DNA of 64,000 bases, taken from an uncultured Proteiniphilum sp. GTDB taxonomy: Bacteria; Bacteroidota; Bacteroidia; Bacteroidales; Dysgonomonadaceae. Both the position numbers and the translations under genes were made by a program. Of the stretch, positions 62,677 to 64,000 are shown piece after piece. Location: the NCBI GenBank assembly GCA_927407015.1, contig CAKMJT010000026.1, positions 1-64,000 on the forward strand. Direction: 5' to 3'. Every line of letters begins with the position of its first letter. Positions within the stretch are counted from its first letter, which is position 1. The notes below the pieces were generated by a model. The model was not told the origin of the DNA and ran no database searches. It saw nothing but the letters and a program-made list of their open reading frames with translations.

Positions 62677-63999
62677 TTATTTATTCAGCCATTTGTCAGG
62701 AACCGGTACAATACAGATATCCATTGCACGGCCATCTTCCGAGATCATTGCCGACTGGATTTCAATTTTCGTGCAGTCGGGGCTGAAGGTGGGGTGTACA
62801 TGGTCGGCAGCTGTGGCCTTATGACCTGCCGTTAGCAGCATCATTTCGCTCGTTTCCCGATTGATAAGATAGAGCTCGCGTTCAAAGTTATCACCCACCA
62901 CAAGGCGTTTGTCGGGTGATCCGTGGACATGCCAGAATCCGCTGCCGTAAGGAATCTGCCCGGCGATGGTCATCTCCCTGGTCCGGATGTTTACAATACC
63001 CAGGCCAGTAGGCTTCTCACGTGTACCGGAAGGCCCCCATGCTGCCTCCTGACCCGGATTGGCACCTTTCACGTCTGTTCCTTGCGGTCTGTTTTCATCT
63101 TCGAGACCCGGAATGGGGCGATGTCCCATTATGGCGAATGCCACCTCATCGGGTGAGATCACGGCTTCATGGGTGATCCACTCATATTCCGACTCTGGAT
63201 AGAGGGGACGCAAACCAGAACCATCGGCATTGACAATCCAGGTACGTTGAGGTGCCTTTCCGCCGGTCTCCCAACAGAAAACAATCTGTCCCGGTACCCA
63301 GGGATTGCTTTGAATGTGTCCCACGTGGAAAGGGACGGAAACCACATATTTTATTTCACCTGTATGAATATTCATTCCGGCAATACCTGCGGGGCCGGCT
63401 CCCATGTTGCGGGGACCAAACGGTTTGGCGATCTCGGTGCCTTCGGGGAGATGCTTCATTGCTTCCTCCTTACCCACACGAAACCACACCCACTCTTCAC
63501 TCCCGTCGAGCGCCATGTCACCCCCGGCCTGCATCTCCGGAGGGGTTATTCCGCAGATCCGTTCGTATGACGCAGCCGGCTTCAGCTTATCCGACTCCGA
63601 GTCGGAAAAAAGCTTTTCCAGATTGATCTCCACCACCTCAACAGCGCCTGTTTCCGCATTTTGACCACGTGGTTTGCGCATGTAATAGAGCTTCATCGAT
63701 TTTCTGGCCACACTCAGCATGCCGGAAAACCCTCCTTCGGTAACCTGAACCATTTCGCCGGTTGCTTCATGAACCGCCATTGCCTCTCCTGGCACACGCT
63801 GTGAGTGGAAGATCACCCATTGGCCATCCGACGTCCATTGATTGTGGGTCGGATAGATTTTTCTTTCGCCAGCCGGGCTACTGGTCAGGAAGACCAGATC
63901 TACGCCTGTAACGGGATCCCTGACAACTTTTCTCTCTGAGGGAAAACGGGTTCCTATCTGTGCTTGCAGAGACAGGGGCAGGATAAAACAAGACAACAA
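62677..63999 (-). CDS. Oligogalacturonate lyase-like (PL22) protein, 5' end outside window
   Basis: At least 440 residues of a seven-bladed beta-propeller, entering from the right edge inside its signal peptide (SCFILPLSLQAQ). FLTSSPAGERKIYPTHNQWT, WVIFHSQRVPGEAMAV, YESEYEWITHEAVISPDEVA-like segments and DHVHPTFSPDCTKIEIQSAM match PL22, which splits unsaturated digalacturonate from pectin breakdown. It is the first gene visible of the minus-strand pectin operon. The true start is beyond position 64000. Confidence 0.85.
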   Translation of the reverse strand: MLSCFILPLSLQAQIGTRFPSERKVVRDPVTGVDLVFLTSSPAGERKIYPTHNQWTSDGQWVIFHSQRVPGEAMAVHEATGEMVQVTEGGFSGMLSVARKSMKLYYMRKPRGQNAETGAVEVVEINLEKLFSDSESDKLKPAASYERICGITPPEMQAGGDMALDGSEEWVWFRVGKEEAMKHLPEGTEIAKPFGPRNMGAGPAGIAGMNIHTGEIKYVVSVPFHVGHIQSNPWVPGQIVFCWETGGKAPQRTWIVNADGSGLRPLYPESEYEWITHEAVISPDEVAFAIMGHRPIPGLEDENRPQGTDVKGANPGQEAAWGPSGTREKPTGLGIVNIRTREMTIAGQIPYGSGFWHVHGSPDKRLVVGDNFERELYLINRETSEMMLLTAGHKATAADHVHPTFSPDCTKIEIQSAMISEDGRAMDICIVPVPDKWLNK

Positions 64000-64000
64000 G

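Noticed and set aside
1-64000. tRNA, rRNA, insertion sequences, integrases or prophage genes.
   Set aside because: None were seen; gene order and protein families look chromosomal throughout.

Overview
The window looks like the chromosome of a Bacteroidales bacterium, most likely a Dysgonomonadaceae-type fermenter (inference). The supporting signs are promoters of the Bacteroidetes form (TTTG, about 20 nt, TAnnTTTG), many lipoprotein and TonB-type genes, a Na+-pumping methylmalonyl-CoA decarboxylase, a MurA carrying Asp at the usual Cys position, and a pectin-degradation gene cluster. I see no tRNA, rRNA, IS element, prophage or CRISPR array. Two coding genes run off the edges: a rhomboid gene at the left and an oligogalacturonate-lyase-like gene at the right.

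Layout. 0.3-5.2 kb: glycogen/alpha-glucan genes (debranching enzyme, GT4 synthase, GH57 amylase). 5.3-8.1 kb (minus): a cell-division/RNA operon with a coiled-coil protein, ZapA, a probable 6S RNA and RNase Y, read from a near-perfect promoter with a long leader. 8.2-15.1 kb: a decayed B3/4 gene, a histidine kinase, an RsmF-like methyltransferase, a TIM-barrel protein, Nudix plus rhomboid, and a peptide transporter. 15.3-18.4 kb: RsmI-like methylase, MurB, MurA. 18.5-24.7 kb: a gene stump, 2-oxoacid:ferredoxin oxidoreductase alpha/beta, and divergent proline dehydrogenase and P5C dehydrogenase. 24.9-27.6 kb: cmk, ispH, pfkA.

27.7-33.7 kb is a methylmalonyl-CoA epimerase/decarboxylase operon for propionate formation coupled to Na+ export. 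It is notable for a lamin-tail/OadG fusion, two tandem membrane beta subunits, and an extra 58-residue gamma-like protein behind the second beta. 33.8-38.6 kb holds nadK, an ACT-like protein, pdxJ, exbB/exbD/tonB and a DJ-1 protein. 38.7-43.5 kb holds rpsA, an ECF sigma/anti-sigma-like/DUF4252 set and a radical SAM gene. 43.6-49.7 kb is a TonB receptor, MFS transporter, HemN and protoporphyrinogen oxidase cluster that looks like porphyrin salvage linked to late haem synthesis. A phase-locked 15-bp repeat array of 18 units lies between hemG and lplA and supplies the stop codons of both.

50.9-64 kb is a pectin/rhamnogalacturonan catabolic region. One GH105 gene is on the plus strand; a long minus-strand operon encodes PL22-like, CBM9/PKD, GH35-like, DUF4861, GH28 and GH106-like proteins and ends in a CE15-GH78 pair broken by two frameshifts and an internal deletion. 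No SusC/SusD pair lies inside the window.

Decay is recurrent: the B3/4 gene, a 25-codon PEP-mutase stump, the CE15-GH78 pair and perhaps a short reading frame upstream of zapA. A 65-70 bp intergenic repeat occurs twice in opposite orientations.
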